Shown here: piece by piece, positions 8,131-16,085 of the stretch | Layout of the letters: each line of letters begins with the position of its first letter | Numbering within the stretch: the first letter of the stretch is position 1 | Assembly: GCA_900659855.1 (NCBI GenBank) | Contig: CAACVI010000023.1 | Coordinates: forward strand, 1 to 64,000 | DNA from: Candidatus Desulfarcum epimagneticum | Lineage (GTDB): Bacteria > Desulfobacterota > Desulfobacteria > Desulfobacterales > CR-1 | Reading direction: 5' to 3' | DNA length: 64,000 nucleotides | Made by a program: the position numbers and the translations under genes | Notes under the pieces: model-generated | The model's input: the letters and a program-made list of their open reading frames with translations, nothing else | Told to the model about the DNA's origin: nothing | Database searches by the model: none

Positions 8131-9036
8131 AGGTGTTATTGACGAAGCAACAACAGTCACTCCATTGTTAAGAACGCAAAATAAATCAAACTTCGATTCC
8201 TGTAGTGTCTTTTTTATCTTTTTATTTACAGGGTTATTTCCTTGAAAGTCTCTAACATTGTCATCAAAAATATTATGAATGGTTTTATTCTCATCTTGAA
8301 TCAATTTTAGATATTCATTAAACGGAATAACACCTAAATATGCTTCAGAGACACCTTCAATATCAGGCAAGGTGATTCTATTTTGAAAAGTTAACGTTGA
8401 TGAAAGTTTATTTTTTGTTTCATGATATAGCCGCTGTATTTCAGAAGCACCTAAAGCTTGAATCAAAACATTTTCAAAAATACCTATATTTTCAATTTCT
8501 TGTGCCCCTGAATTTAAAATTGCCTTTAAATTTTGATCTTCAACCCATTTTCCTGTACATACATAATAGAGTTTGCAGATCGGTCTACGGTTAACCATGT
8601 ATGAAGACATTGAGATTAATGCTTCCCATATTTCTTTCATCTTTCGTATTTTCTCATTTTGAACAAGTTGTGGTTCATCACTAAGGAAATCCTTAACCCC
8701 ATGAATAAAACTACCAATCCTTGAGCCATCAAATTTCGATGAGGTTTTTGTTTGTATAAATGTAATATCAGCATCTAAATGTGATGTTGTTTCTACAACA
8801 TCACGAAGTTCATCTTCGTCTGTTATCATTCGTCCATTTACAATAATTGCCATTCCATCAATTGCTGAATCACCACCCGATCCTGTATGGACATCACCCA
8901 AATCAAAGCTTCCCCGAAATAGTTTTGAAGTTACAGAAAAGTTAGAGAAATGCTCAAATTGTTTTGATTCATCTAGTGCTTCAATTTCGTATTGAGATGA
9001 GAATGTATCTAAAAGTGATTTTGTAATTTTATCCAT
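8131..9036 (-). pseudogene. AIPR-type abortive infection protein, N-terminal part
   Basis: The frame begins MDKITKSLLDTFSSQYEIE and runs about 298 aa to VLNNGVTVVASSI, then enters the IS4 element. The segments GGDSAIDGMAIIVNG and FIQTKTSSKFD resemble the nuclease-like N-terminal region of AIPR proteins, where a D...QxK arrangement is expected. Rejoined with 5841-6657 the protein is about 570 aa, close to the family size. The low GC content, unlike the GC-rich genes after 10 kb, suggests the locus was acquired horizontally. No partner defence gene is left beside it. Confidence 0.8.
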
Positions 9037-9480
9037 TTGAGAATCCTAAACTTTTTTATGTTTTTAAAGCGTAATCGCGGTGCTGACCCGCGAGCACGTC
9101 GGATGGGAGAAGGCCGAAGGCCTGGTCCCATCCGACGTGCGCAGTCAGGCCCAGTTCCTTGTTCCGGCGCGTAGAGAGGTCAACTATGGTCGGAGCAAGA
9201 TAAAAACCTGTAAATTCTGAGTTTCATATCCAATCATGGGTGTTTTCAGGGGCAATATCGTATTTTTCAGAGCCAAAAAGAGGATTATAGGATTCCGATT
9301 CCTCACGGATTTGAAAAATGTCTCCCGTTTCAGGCGTTTGAACAATCGTTTTTAAAAATTCCCGCCGGGGCGTTTATCCCAATGCGGCTGACGTCTTATT
9401 TTATTGACAAATCTGACATTATTTTACTATCAAATCACATAGTCTCCCCATCATTGTTAATCAAAAAGCAGGAGCCTTCA
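9037..9480. other. Intergenic region with long hairpin and a coding-like remnant
   Basis: A 15-bp perfect stem, GCACGTCGGATGGGA (9094-9108) with TCCCATCCGACGTGC (9126-9140), encloses AGGCC/GGCCT in its loop. Copy 2 of the diverged repeat lies at 9178-9238. On the minus strand, 9225-9373 reads as protein-like sequence (RREFLKTIVQTPETGD, then ESYNPLFGSEKYD) with no start codon, probably the tail of a lost gene. No intact gene is seen. Confidence 0.5.
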
Positions 9481-9711
9481 ATGAGAGCGATGACCGTAAA
9501 AAATGTTCCCGACGATCTTTATCTGGCAATTGCGAGTCTTGCGAAAAGAAACAATCGCAGCATGCGGCGCCAGGTATTTGAGATTCTGGATAGAGCCCGC
9601 ATTCTTTCGCATGAATCCCCGACGCAAAGAGCCGGCGGTATCTGAACTCGTTTGTCCGGGCGCAACATTGGCAATACTGTCGAAGAAATCCGGAAAGACA
9701 GGAACCGATAG
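9481..9711 (+). pseudogene. FitA/Arc-like antitoxin with an in-frame stop
   Basis: From ATG 9481, after an AGGAG site, the protein reads MRAMTVKNVPDDLYLAIASL and RSMRRQVFEIL, a ribbon-helix-helix antitoxin of the FitA/Arc type. A TGA at 9643-9645 stops it at 54 aa. The same frame then continues as RNIGNTVEEIRKDRNR, the kind of C-terminal tail such antitoxins have. The TGA therefore looks like a nonsense mutation. No bacterial SECIS-like hairpin follows, so selenocysteine is unlikely. The expected VapC/PIN toxin is absent downstream, which fits decay of the whole system. Confidence 0.65.
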
Positions 9712-9781
9712 ATTTTCCACTTTTATGCGCCGGAAAAGCCCACTGGAATGATTTGTTGGTTTCGGTTTAGAAATCGGATAT

Positions 9782-9994
9782 TTATCTGCCTCCCCTTACA
9801 ATATCAACTATTTCAGAGGCAGACATACCCACGTCTACTCCTTTTATGTCCAGGGGAGAGCGATGGCTTATTTCGGACTTTAAAACATAATTTCGACCGT
9901 CTCTTCGTTTTATTAGAACCTCACCGTCAATGGAAGCCTGTTCGAGAACTGCGGCGAGTTTTTGCCTCGCTTCAGAAAAAGTATATACTTGCAT
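9782..9994 (-). CDS. Phd/YefM-type antitoxin, orphan
   Basis: 70 aa. MQVYTFSEARQKLAAVLEQA is the typical N-terminal DNA-binding fold of Phd/YefM antitoxins, which repress their own operon and neutralise a partner toxin. A GGAGG site precedes the ATG at 9994. The toxin would be expected directly downstream at lower coordinates, but only the antitoxin relic of the other strand is there. It is probably a solitary remnant or acts on a toxin elsewhere. Confidence 0.75.
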   Translation of the reverse strand: MQVYTFSEARQKLAAVLEQASIDGEVLIKRRDGRNYVLKSEISHRSPLDIKGVDVGMSASEIVDIVRGGR

Positions 9995-10073
9995 TTTAAA
10001 CCTCCACTGTCTTTATTCCCTCCAATTTAGACCTTTCCGACAAATATTTATCTAAGGGAAGGGAGGCTCGCGC

Positions 10074-11300
10074 CTATTCCAAAACCAAAATATCAGCCAC
10101 GACTTCCCAAAGGTATTTCACCTGGAGATTGTCCATGCCATGCTCTTTTTTGACGCTGTTGAGCTGGCCGTGGCAGCTGTGGCAGGGGACCACGATCATA
10201 TCGGCCCCGGCGGCTTTGATCTGGTCTATCTTTTTCCGGCCGTAATGAATCCGCTCCCGGTCGTGGCCGGTCACCAGGGTTCCCCCTCCGCCGCCGCAGC
10301 AGAACTGATGCTCCCGGCAGGGGTGGAGGTCGGTCCAGTTCTCAAAGCACTGGTCCATGATCCATCGGGGCTCTTCGTAATAGCCGTGTCCGAAACGTTT
10401 TTCGGATTTCCGGCCGTAGTTGCACGGGTCGTGGTAGGCGGCCCGGACATCAAGCTTTGTTTTGTCCAGCTTGATCCGGCCGTCTTTGATATATTCCATC
10501 AAAAGATCGAACACCGTGTAGGTTCCGAATTTTTCCAGGGCTTCGGGGCGCCATTTTTCAAGACCCGACCGGGTCGCGAGGTAGGCGTGCCCTCATTCGG
10601 GCCACAGCAGATTTCTGGCCCCCAGCCGCTCCATATTGTCGGCCACCCGGCCCGCCATGATTTCCATGGACTCGTCGTCGCCGGTGAAAAGGCCCCAGTT
10701 GGTTCCTTCCCAGTTCACGGCCGGGACGGTCCAGTCCTCCCCGGCCGCGTGGAAGATTTTCCACCAGGGCTTGAGGTCTTCGGTGTGGGTGTTGACCAGC
10801 TTGTTGTGGATAGTGGTCAGAAGGTTGGCGTTTTGTTTGTCGATGGGAATGGAAAGGGACTCAAACCCTTTTTCGTCGGCGATTTCCTCCCCCACATCCT
10901 CAAGTATGAACTCAAAATCCGGCTGCGGAAGGCTGAGGTTGTTTCCCGTTTTCAAAGCCGCCTCAAGACCTTTTCCCAGCACGCCGGGAATGGCGTCTTT
11001 TTCCCGCAGGCCCCGGATATTTCGGACGATGTCTGAAATCCGGACCTCCGCGGGGCATCCGTGGGCGCACCGGTCGCACATGGTGCACATCCAGGGCCAT
11101 TCCGACTCCACAAGGGCGTCTTTTTGGCCAAAGGAGGCCATTCGGACGATTTTTCGGGGATCGAAGCCATGCAGGCCGGACAACGGGCATGAGCTGGAGC
11201 ACAGCCCGCATGACACACATTGGTTTTGAAAAAAGGCGGCGGGGTCAAAGGCGTCCCGGTCCAGGGAATCGACGCTTCGGGGCGCCGGGTGGTCAGTCAT
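10074..11300 (-). CDS. HdrD/DsrK-like iron-sulfur subunit, predicted selenoprotein
   Basis: Read through the in-frame TGA at 10593-10595 this is 408 aa. The N-terminus has two [4Fe-4S] motifs (C28, C31, C34, C38 and C72, C75, C78, C82), as in HdrC. The C-terminal half has a CCG domain as in HdrB (C293, C334-C335, C373, C376). The TGA is codon 236 in LLWPE-U-GHAYLATR, where I expect Cys (PECGH) in this family from memory. A hairpin with a GGTC loop follows the TGA. The frame is exact on both sides and reading is protein-like throughout. It should move electrons between the HdrA-like subunits and a disulfide or quinone-type partner. It is the last gene of the dapA-hdr operon and overlaps the preceding gene by 8 bases. 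Confidence 0.8.
10562..10595 (-). promoter_or_regulatory. Candidate bacterial SECIS element
   Basis: On the minus strand, the stop-like TGA (10593-10595) is followed after about 18 bases by GACCCGGTCGGGTC, a stem with a GG-containing apical loop about 23 bases from the TGA. Known bacterial SECIS hairpins place a loop guanine 16-37 bases after the UGA. The element lies inside the coding sequence, as expected in bacteria. Confidence 0.55.
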
Positions 11301-12912
11301 GGGGTTTTTCTCCCGTTTTGAGGCCGGACAAAGGCCCCATTTTTGAAAGCGTTTTTTGAAAATCTTCGATGATATGGCGGCAGACCCCGCCCATGTTTGA
11401 GGCCAGAGACTCCGTCCGGATCCGTTTGGGGTCCACGCCGATTTGTTCTAAAAATCCGGCGGCGCGCGCCGCTTTTTCCCGGGCGTCGGAATCCCCCCGG
11501 CCTGAATGGCAGTTCCCCTTGTGGCAGGTGAGGATCAGCGCCCCGTCCGCGCCGTTTTGAAAGGCGGAGTAGAGGCCCTCGGCGGATATGGCGGCCGCGC
11601 ACGGAACCTTTTTCACAGACAGCCCGGGCGGAAAAGACCCGTCCGGGGCGGACTCCAGGGCCGGGACGGCGGAGCGCTCGCAGCAAAACGCCGCGATGGC
11701 CGGCGCGCCGTCTAAATCAAAATCGTTTGGGTCAAAGCCGTTTAAGGAGATGGCCTTCCCGGGGCAGAGCGCGGCGCAGGCGCCGCATCCGGCGCACGCC
11801 TCTTTGATGATCACGGGCCGGGGGGCGATGGCCACGGCCCCGTGGGGGCACGAGCGCAGGCAGGTCAGGCAGAACACGCAGGCGCCGGGATCGATTTCGG
11901 CGAAAGGGGAGGGCCGCGCCGGACATTCGTCCACGGCCCCGGCTCGCAGAAGCGCCGCGGCCGTGTCCCGGGCATGGCCAGCCGGGCTTTGGATTTTTCT
12001 GGACGCCCCCACGGCGAATATCCCCTTCCGGTTGGTCAAAACCGTCAAACGGTGAACGTTGTCGGCCTGGATAAAACCGTTCGCGTCCGTTTCAAGGCCC
12101 ATGATCCGGGAAAGGGTTTTCAGGTTTTCAGACGGCCCCGCCGCCTCGTCCAGGACCGTGATGTCGGGCGACATCTCAAAGGGCTCTTTGGAGATTTCAT
12201 CCACCCAGCTCAGGCGCGTCCGGCCCGTCTCATCCTGGCCGATGTCCGGGCCGCGGTTCGTGAAGCTGAAAAACAGGGCGCCTTTCCGCCGGGCTTCCCG
12301 GCACAGCGCCTCGGCGTTTTTCCCGGAGACTTTGAGATGGTCATAAAAAAGGCATGCCCGGATGTTTTTTTCGCGCTGAAGCGTCAGGCACAGGGAGATC
12401 ATCTCGGAAAAAATCGCGGGGTGGCATTCATGGGCCAGGCCGGCCAGAAACGCCACGGTTTGGGCCCCTTCAAAAAGCCCTGGATTTTCTTTGGCCCGGG
12501 ACAGGGAAAGGGTCCGGGAATTTTCGGCCAGGCCGTGGGCGTCAAAAAGGGCGCGGCGCTGCTCGTCCTCGGCGATGATGACGGATTCGGCGCGAAAAGC
12601 GGTCTTTTCCCGTCCGGAGTCGATCAGGACGTCAAAATTCCCCGGGGTCCCGGAACCGCCTTCTTTGGATGATCCCCCTTCGGGTAAAACAGATAAAACA
12701 GGGGAGCACGAGACCAGGCGGCCGGCGATTTGGGAGACGGCTTCGGGGGCCTCTTTCGCGGCCGGGGCGTCGGGGGAGGACAGGATCACGGGGGGCATAT
12801 TATGTTTGGCCAGCGCCGCCGCCGTTTCCGCCGCGCATGGGCCGTCTCCGATGACCAGCGCCCGGATCCGGGAATCATAATTCCGGAAATTTTCAGGACT
12901 GTTTTTTTTCAT
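11293..12912 (-). CDS. HdrA/QmoB-like subunit with ferredoxin and MvhD-type domains
   Basis: 539 aa. The N-terminal 340 residues resemble the FAD fold of HdrA/QmoB but with a weak dinucleotide motif (ALVIGDGPCAAETAAAL). Two [4Fe-4S] motifs follow (CVFCLTCLRSCP and CAGCGACAALCP). The C-terminus is MvhD/FlpD-like, with FCCERSA, a VPCAAAI segment and DGALILTCHKGNCH. This order matches QmoB. It likely forms an electron-bifurcating or confurcating module with the genes on both sides, overlapping the upstream gene by 20 bases and the downstream gene by 8. Confidence 0.8.
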   Translation of the reverse strand: MKKNSPENFRNYDSRIRALVIGDGPCAAETAAALAKHNMPPVILSSPDAPAAKEAPEAVSQIAGRLVSCSPVLSVLPEGGSSKEGGSGTPGNFDVLIDSGREKTAFRAESVIIAEDEQRRALFDAHGLAENSRTLSLSRAKENPGLFEGAQTVAFLAGLAHECHPAIFSEMISLCLTLQREKNIRACLFYDHLKVSGKNAEALCREARRKGALFFSFTNRGPDIGQDETGRTRLSWVDEISKEPFEMSPDITVLDEAAGPSENLKTLSRIMGLETDANGFIQADNVHRLTVLTNRKGIFAVGASRKIQSPAGHARDTAAALLRAGAVDECPARPSPFAEIDPGACVFCLTCLRSCPHGAVAIAPRPVIIKEACAGCGACAALCPGKAISLNGFDPNDFDLDGAPAIAAFCCERSAVPALESAPDGSFPPGLSVKKVPCAAAISAEGLYSAFQNGADGALILTCHKGNCHSGRGDSDAREKAARAAGFLEQIGVDPKRIRTESLASNMGGVCRHIIEDFQKTLSKMGPLSGLKTGEKPHD

Positions 12913-13996
12913 TGGAATGTTCCGGTTTGTTTTTTTTAGGCGTTTTTTTCATGTATGTTAATGCCTGAAACGCCGCCAAGGCCCCGTCCGCCGAGGACTC
13001 CTCGATGGTCATGGGCCCGGAGACCGTTCCGGCGCAAAAAACGCCCCGGCCGGCCATTTCGTCCCGAAGGGCGTCCGGGAGAAAGCCGGCGTCTTGTTCC
13101 GGCGTGTCCGGGGGAATGAGGCCGTTTAAAAAGGCCGGGGCCCGGGGGGTCATTCCCGCGGACAGGACCAGCAGGTTCGTGGTTTTCTCAAGGGATTTTT
13201 CCGTCTTTTTGTCAAACCAGGACAGGGACAGATTCTTTTCTTCGATTTCAAACACATCGCCGGGAATGGCGCGGATCATTTCAATGTCGTTTCTGATTTT
13301 TTCAAAACGCGTCTCAAAGTCCCGCCCGAAATGCTGGACATCGATGTAAAAAAACGAGATTTCCGTCTCAGGCGACCGATACCGGGTCAAAGCGGCCATT
13401 CGGAGGGCCGAGCCGCAGCAGATCCGGGAGCACCACAAATGCCCCAGGCGCGAGTCCCGGCTTCCCACGCACTGGATAAAGGCCATGCGCGCCGGGGGTT
13501 TTCCGTCCGACGGCCGCAGGGGAAGGCCCTCCGCCCGGATCATTTCCTCAAGCGCCAGGCCGGTGATCACGTTTTCAAATTTTTTGTATCCGTAGGGCTT
13601 TTTTTCCGGGTCAAAGGGCGAAAAGCCCGACGCCGCGATGACGGCGTCGGCGGATATTTCAAGGGTTTCAGGCGCCGCGTCCCCGGGCGAGCGCTCGATC
13701 CGGGCCGTGAATCGCCCAGCGTCCGATTTTTTTTGAATTTCCTTGATCCGGGCGTTTGTGATGATCTCAATCCGGGGGTCTTTTTGGGCCCTTTTCAGGA
13801 TGTCTTCGGCCGCGCACGCGCCGCATTTCACGCATTCTTCGGCGGCCTTGCAGGCCAGCCGGACCCCATGCCCGCCCGGGGAGGGGGCTTTTTCGATCAG
13901 CGTGGAGCCGATGTGTTGTCCGGCCAGCTCAACGGCGGCGGACAGGCCGGCGGGCCCGGCGCCGACGATCAGGACCTGTTTGTCTTTATCCGGCAT
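12893..13996 (-). CDS. HdrA/QmoA-like flavoprotein subunit
   Basis: 367 aa. The FAD-binding GAGPAGLSAAVEL lies at residues 12-24. Cys 49, 55, 58 and 61 form a cluster motif near the N-terminus. The HdrA signature QCVGSRDSRLGHLWCSRICC follows mid-protein. The C-terminal flavin motif GVFCAGTVSGP is present. There is no separate ferredoxin domain, as in QmoA. With the two downstream subunits this resembles QmoAB plus HdrBC, which in some sulfate reducers carries electrons between quinones or ferredoxin and the sulfate-reduction enzymes. No aprAB is in the window, so the partner is unknown. Confidence 0.8.
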   Translation of the reverse strand: MPDKDKQVLIVGAGPAGLSAAVELAGQHIGSTLIEKAPSPGGHGVRLACKAAEECVKCGACAAEDILKRAQKDPRIEIITNARIKEIQKKSDAGRFTARIERSPGDAAPETLEISADAVIAASGFSPFDPEKKPYGYKKFENVITGLALEEMIRAEGLPLRPSDGKPPARMAFIQCVGSRDSRLGHLWCSRICCGSALRMAALTRYRSPETEISFFYIDVQHFGRDFETRFEKIRNDIEMIRAIPGDVFEIEEKNLSLSWFDKKTEKSLEKTTNLLVLSAGMTPRAPAFLNGLIPPDTPEQDAGFLPDALRDEMAGRGVFCAGTVSGPMTIEESSADGALAAFQALTYMKKTPKKNKPEHSNEKKQS

Positions 13997-14019
13997 GTTT
14001 TTTTCCCGCAGGGGTTAAA

Positions 14020-15060
14020 TTAGTATTCGTCGTAGCAAAGCCCCTCTAGAACCGACAAATCCTCCAGGCGGGCGTCGATGTCCACGCCGAAAAATTCCGA
14101 GACCGGCATGATGATCTCCGGATTTTTCGCCTGAACGGTTTTAAGCGCCCCGATCACGGTCTCCAGGCCCTTTCGGGTCATTTTGCCCAGGGGCTGTCTG
14201 CACGGGCCGCAGGGCATTCCCAGGATCCGCATGGCGGTTTTAAAGGCCAGCGGGTTCCGGGCCCGGCACTCCACCTCGCCGAAGGGGGTCTTTTCCCGGG
14301 TTTTCACCGTGACGATGCTGAAAAGGGGGGACAGGGCCTCGTTGAGCGAGCGGGCCTTTTCCGTCTCCCCGGCGTTGAGCAGGCGAACCATTTCGGCGCA
14401 GGCGGCCGGGGCGATGTTGGAGGTCACGGAGATGGCCCCGCCCGCTTTGATCTCAGGATCGGCCATCATCTCGAAGGTCATGGGATCGTCGCCGGACATG
14501 ATCACAAAATCCGGGCCGCAAAGGGACCGGGTTTTTTTCATGTTTTCAGGGTCGCACGTGGCCTCCTTCACCGAGTTGAGGTTTTCAAAGGCGTCATTGA
14601 GCATGGCCAGGTCTTCGGGGAAGAGCTGGGCCCCGGTCCGGCCCGGTATCACGTAGGGAATCACCCACACATCCGGAAGGGCCCGGGCGATGGGGGATAT
14701 GTATTCCCGTCGGATCTCAAGGGAGCTGGGGCCGTTGTAATACGGGTCCACCATCAGAATGCCGTCGGCGCCTGTTTTGGCCGCGTGCTCTGAGGCCGCC
14801 ATCGCCTCTTTGTAGTTGTTGCTGCCGGTCCCGGCCAGGCGCAGGCATTTGCCTTTGGCCTCCGCGATGATGGTCTCCATCACGGCGTGGTGTTCGTCCC
14901 ACGTCAGCACAGGGCTCTCTCCTGTGGTCCCCACGGCCAGTATCCCGTCAATTCCCTGGGATGTCTGGAAATCGACCAGTTTTTGAATGCCTCGGCGATC
15001 GACTTCGTCTCCGGAATCCGAAAACGGGGTGATCAGGGCGGTGTAACATCCTGGTTTCAT
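14020..15060 (-). CDS. dapA: 4-hydroxy-tetrahydrodipicolinate synthase-like (DapA family)
   Basis: The start at 15060 (MKPGCYTALITPF, GGAGG upstream) is preferred over an upstream codon, giving 346 aa. GTTGESPVLTWDEH matches the TTGE substrate loop, VIPYVIPGRTG carries the conserved Tyr region, and LNSVKEATCDP contains the Schiff-base Lys. It would condense pyruvate with aspartate semialdehyde in lysine synthesis. The protein is about 50 aa longer than usual at the C-terminus (SEFFGVDIDARLEDLSVLEG). It may be another lyase of the family, since it leads an operon with Hdr-like subunits 23 bases downstream rather than lysine genes. Confidence 0.75.
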   Translation of the reverse strand: MKPGCYTALITPFSDSGDEVDRRGIQKLVDFQTSQGIDGILAVGTTGESPVLTWDEHHAVMETIIAEAKGKCLRLAGTGSNNYKEAMAASEHAAKTGADGILMVDPYYNGPSSLEIRREYISPIARALPDVWVIPYVIPGRTGAQLFPEDLAMLNDAFENLNSVKEATCDPENMKKTRSLCGPDFVIMSGDDPMTFEMMADPEIKAGGAISVTSNIAPAACAEMVRLLNAGETEKARSLNEALSPLFSIVTVKTREKTPFGEVECRARNPLAFKTAMRILGMPCGPCRQPLGKMTRKGLETVIGALKTVQAKNPEIIMPVSEFFGVDIDARLEDLSVLEGLCYDEY

Positions 15061-15233
15061 AAATGCCTCCCCGGCGGCGCTCTCTTTAAGGACTGCGAGC
15101 TTAAATGGTTTATATATGTCTCTAAAAATCATAAGAAATAAATAAGTTGGACCCGGATGTCAAGAAAAAACGAATGGGCCGCCGCGCCGCGCCCCCCTTT
15201 ATTTCCCTTGACTTTAAGGCCCTTGCGTATTAT

Positions 15234-15404
15234 TTTATCAGGCTTTGATGGCGTCGTAAAAAATCCGATCTACGGCGTTGCGGCGCTTATTTTTATTCGA
15301 GGCATACTACATGTATTGCCTCGAATAAAAATAAGCGCCACGCCTTGTATATCGAATTTTTAACTTAGCCATCCCAAGCGTTTTTACGAGTTTATCAGGC
15401 TTTG
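15234..15404. mobile_element. MITE-like palindromic element
   Basis: A 14-bp direct repeat TTTATCAGGCTTTG (15234-15247 and 15391-15404) brackets about 143 bp. Inside, GCGCTTATTTTTATTCGAGG pairs with its complement across a short loop, interrupted by a single unpaired base. The ends share TCGTAAAAA in inverted orientation. No coding capacity is present. This has the form of a non-autonomous mobile element with target duplication or a large REP-like structure between two operons. Confidence 0.5.
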
Positions 15405-15452
15405 TATCTGAAAATTTTGTCAAAACACCCTAACATATTTAAAGGACACGCA

Positions 15453-16085
15453 ATGGAAAAAGCGAAAAACGCTGAGGAATATATTGAGATTCAGCGCCAG
15501 GCCATCGCCATGAATCCCGACTGCGGAAACTCCCATTACAATCTTGCGGTGGGGCTTTTGGGAATGAAAAAATACGACGAGGCGGAAAAAGAGTTGCTGG
15601 AAGCCGTGGAATGCAGCCCCACCCTGGCCGAGGCCTACGTTCAGCTGGGGGGCATCTGCCTGCGCCGGGGGGACCTGGACGGCTGCCTGGCCTACAACCA
15701 GAGAGCCGTTCGCTCAAGGGCCGCCTTTGCCGAAGGGCATGGCAACATCGGATTCGTTTATCTGCAAAAGGGCGAGGTGGACAAGGCCATCGTCTCCCTT
15801 AAAAAGGCCATCTCCTACAACAAAAATTTTGTCCAGGCCTACGCGACCCTGGCCAACGCCTATTTGATGAAGGGACTGGTGGACGAAAGCATAGAGGCCG
15901 GGAAAAAAGTCCTGGACATCGCCCCGGATTTCGCGGTGGCCCACAACAACCTGGCCATCGCCTATCTGGAAAACGACTGCGTTGACCAGGCCGCTGAAAG
16001 CTGTGAACGGGCCCGGGAGCTGGGCTATGAGGTGGCCCCGGAGCTTGTGGCGGAAATTGAAAAGCGCAGGCGAAATGACGGATAA
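15453..16085 (+). CDS. TPR-repeat protein
   Basis: 210 aa from the ATG at 15453. At least five tetratricopeptide repeats are visible, for example NSHYNLAVGLLGMKKYDEAE, VQAYATLANAYLMKGLVDES and AVAHNNLAIAYLENDCVDQA. No signal peptide or membrane segment is present, so it is a cytoplasmic scaffold or adaptor. The downstream gene overlaps its last 11 bases, so the two are translationally coupled. It resembles general TPR proteins of Desulfobacterota more than MamA and is separated from the magnetosome operon by one gene. Confidence 0.8.
   Translation: MEKAKNAEEYIEIQRQAIAMNPDCGNSHYNLAVGLLGMKKYDEAEKELLEAVECSPTLAEAYVQLGGICLRRGDLDGCLAYNQRAVRSRAAFAEGHGNIGFVYLQKGEVDKAIVSLKKAISYNKNFVQAYATLANAYLMKGLVDESIEAGKKVLDIAPDFAVAHNNLAIAYLENDCVDQAAESCERARELGYEVAPELVAEIEKRRRNDG

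Noticed and set aside
9643-9645. Selenocysteine at the TGA in the antitoxin gene
   Set aside because: No hairpin of SECIS form follows and the family has no conserved Cys there. A nonsense mutation is simpler.
10593-10595. Reassigned genetic code (TGA read as Trp)
   Set aside because: TGA works as the normal stop of many genes here (dsrN, mamO-region genes, rbfA); only the Hdr-like TGA sits at an expected Cys site with a hairpin.
15453-16085. MamA identity for the first TPR gene
   Set aside because: It lies outside the magnetosome operon, lacks the basic N-terminal region of the MamA candidate at 23640, and resembles general TPR proteins.
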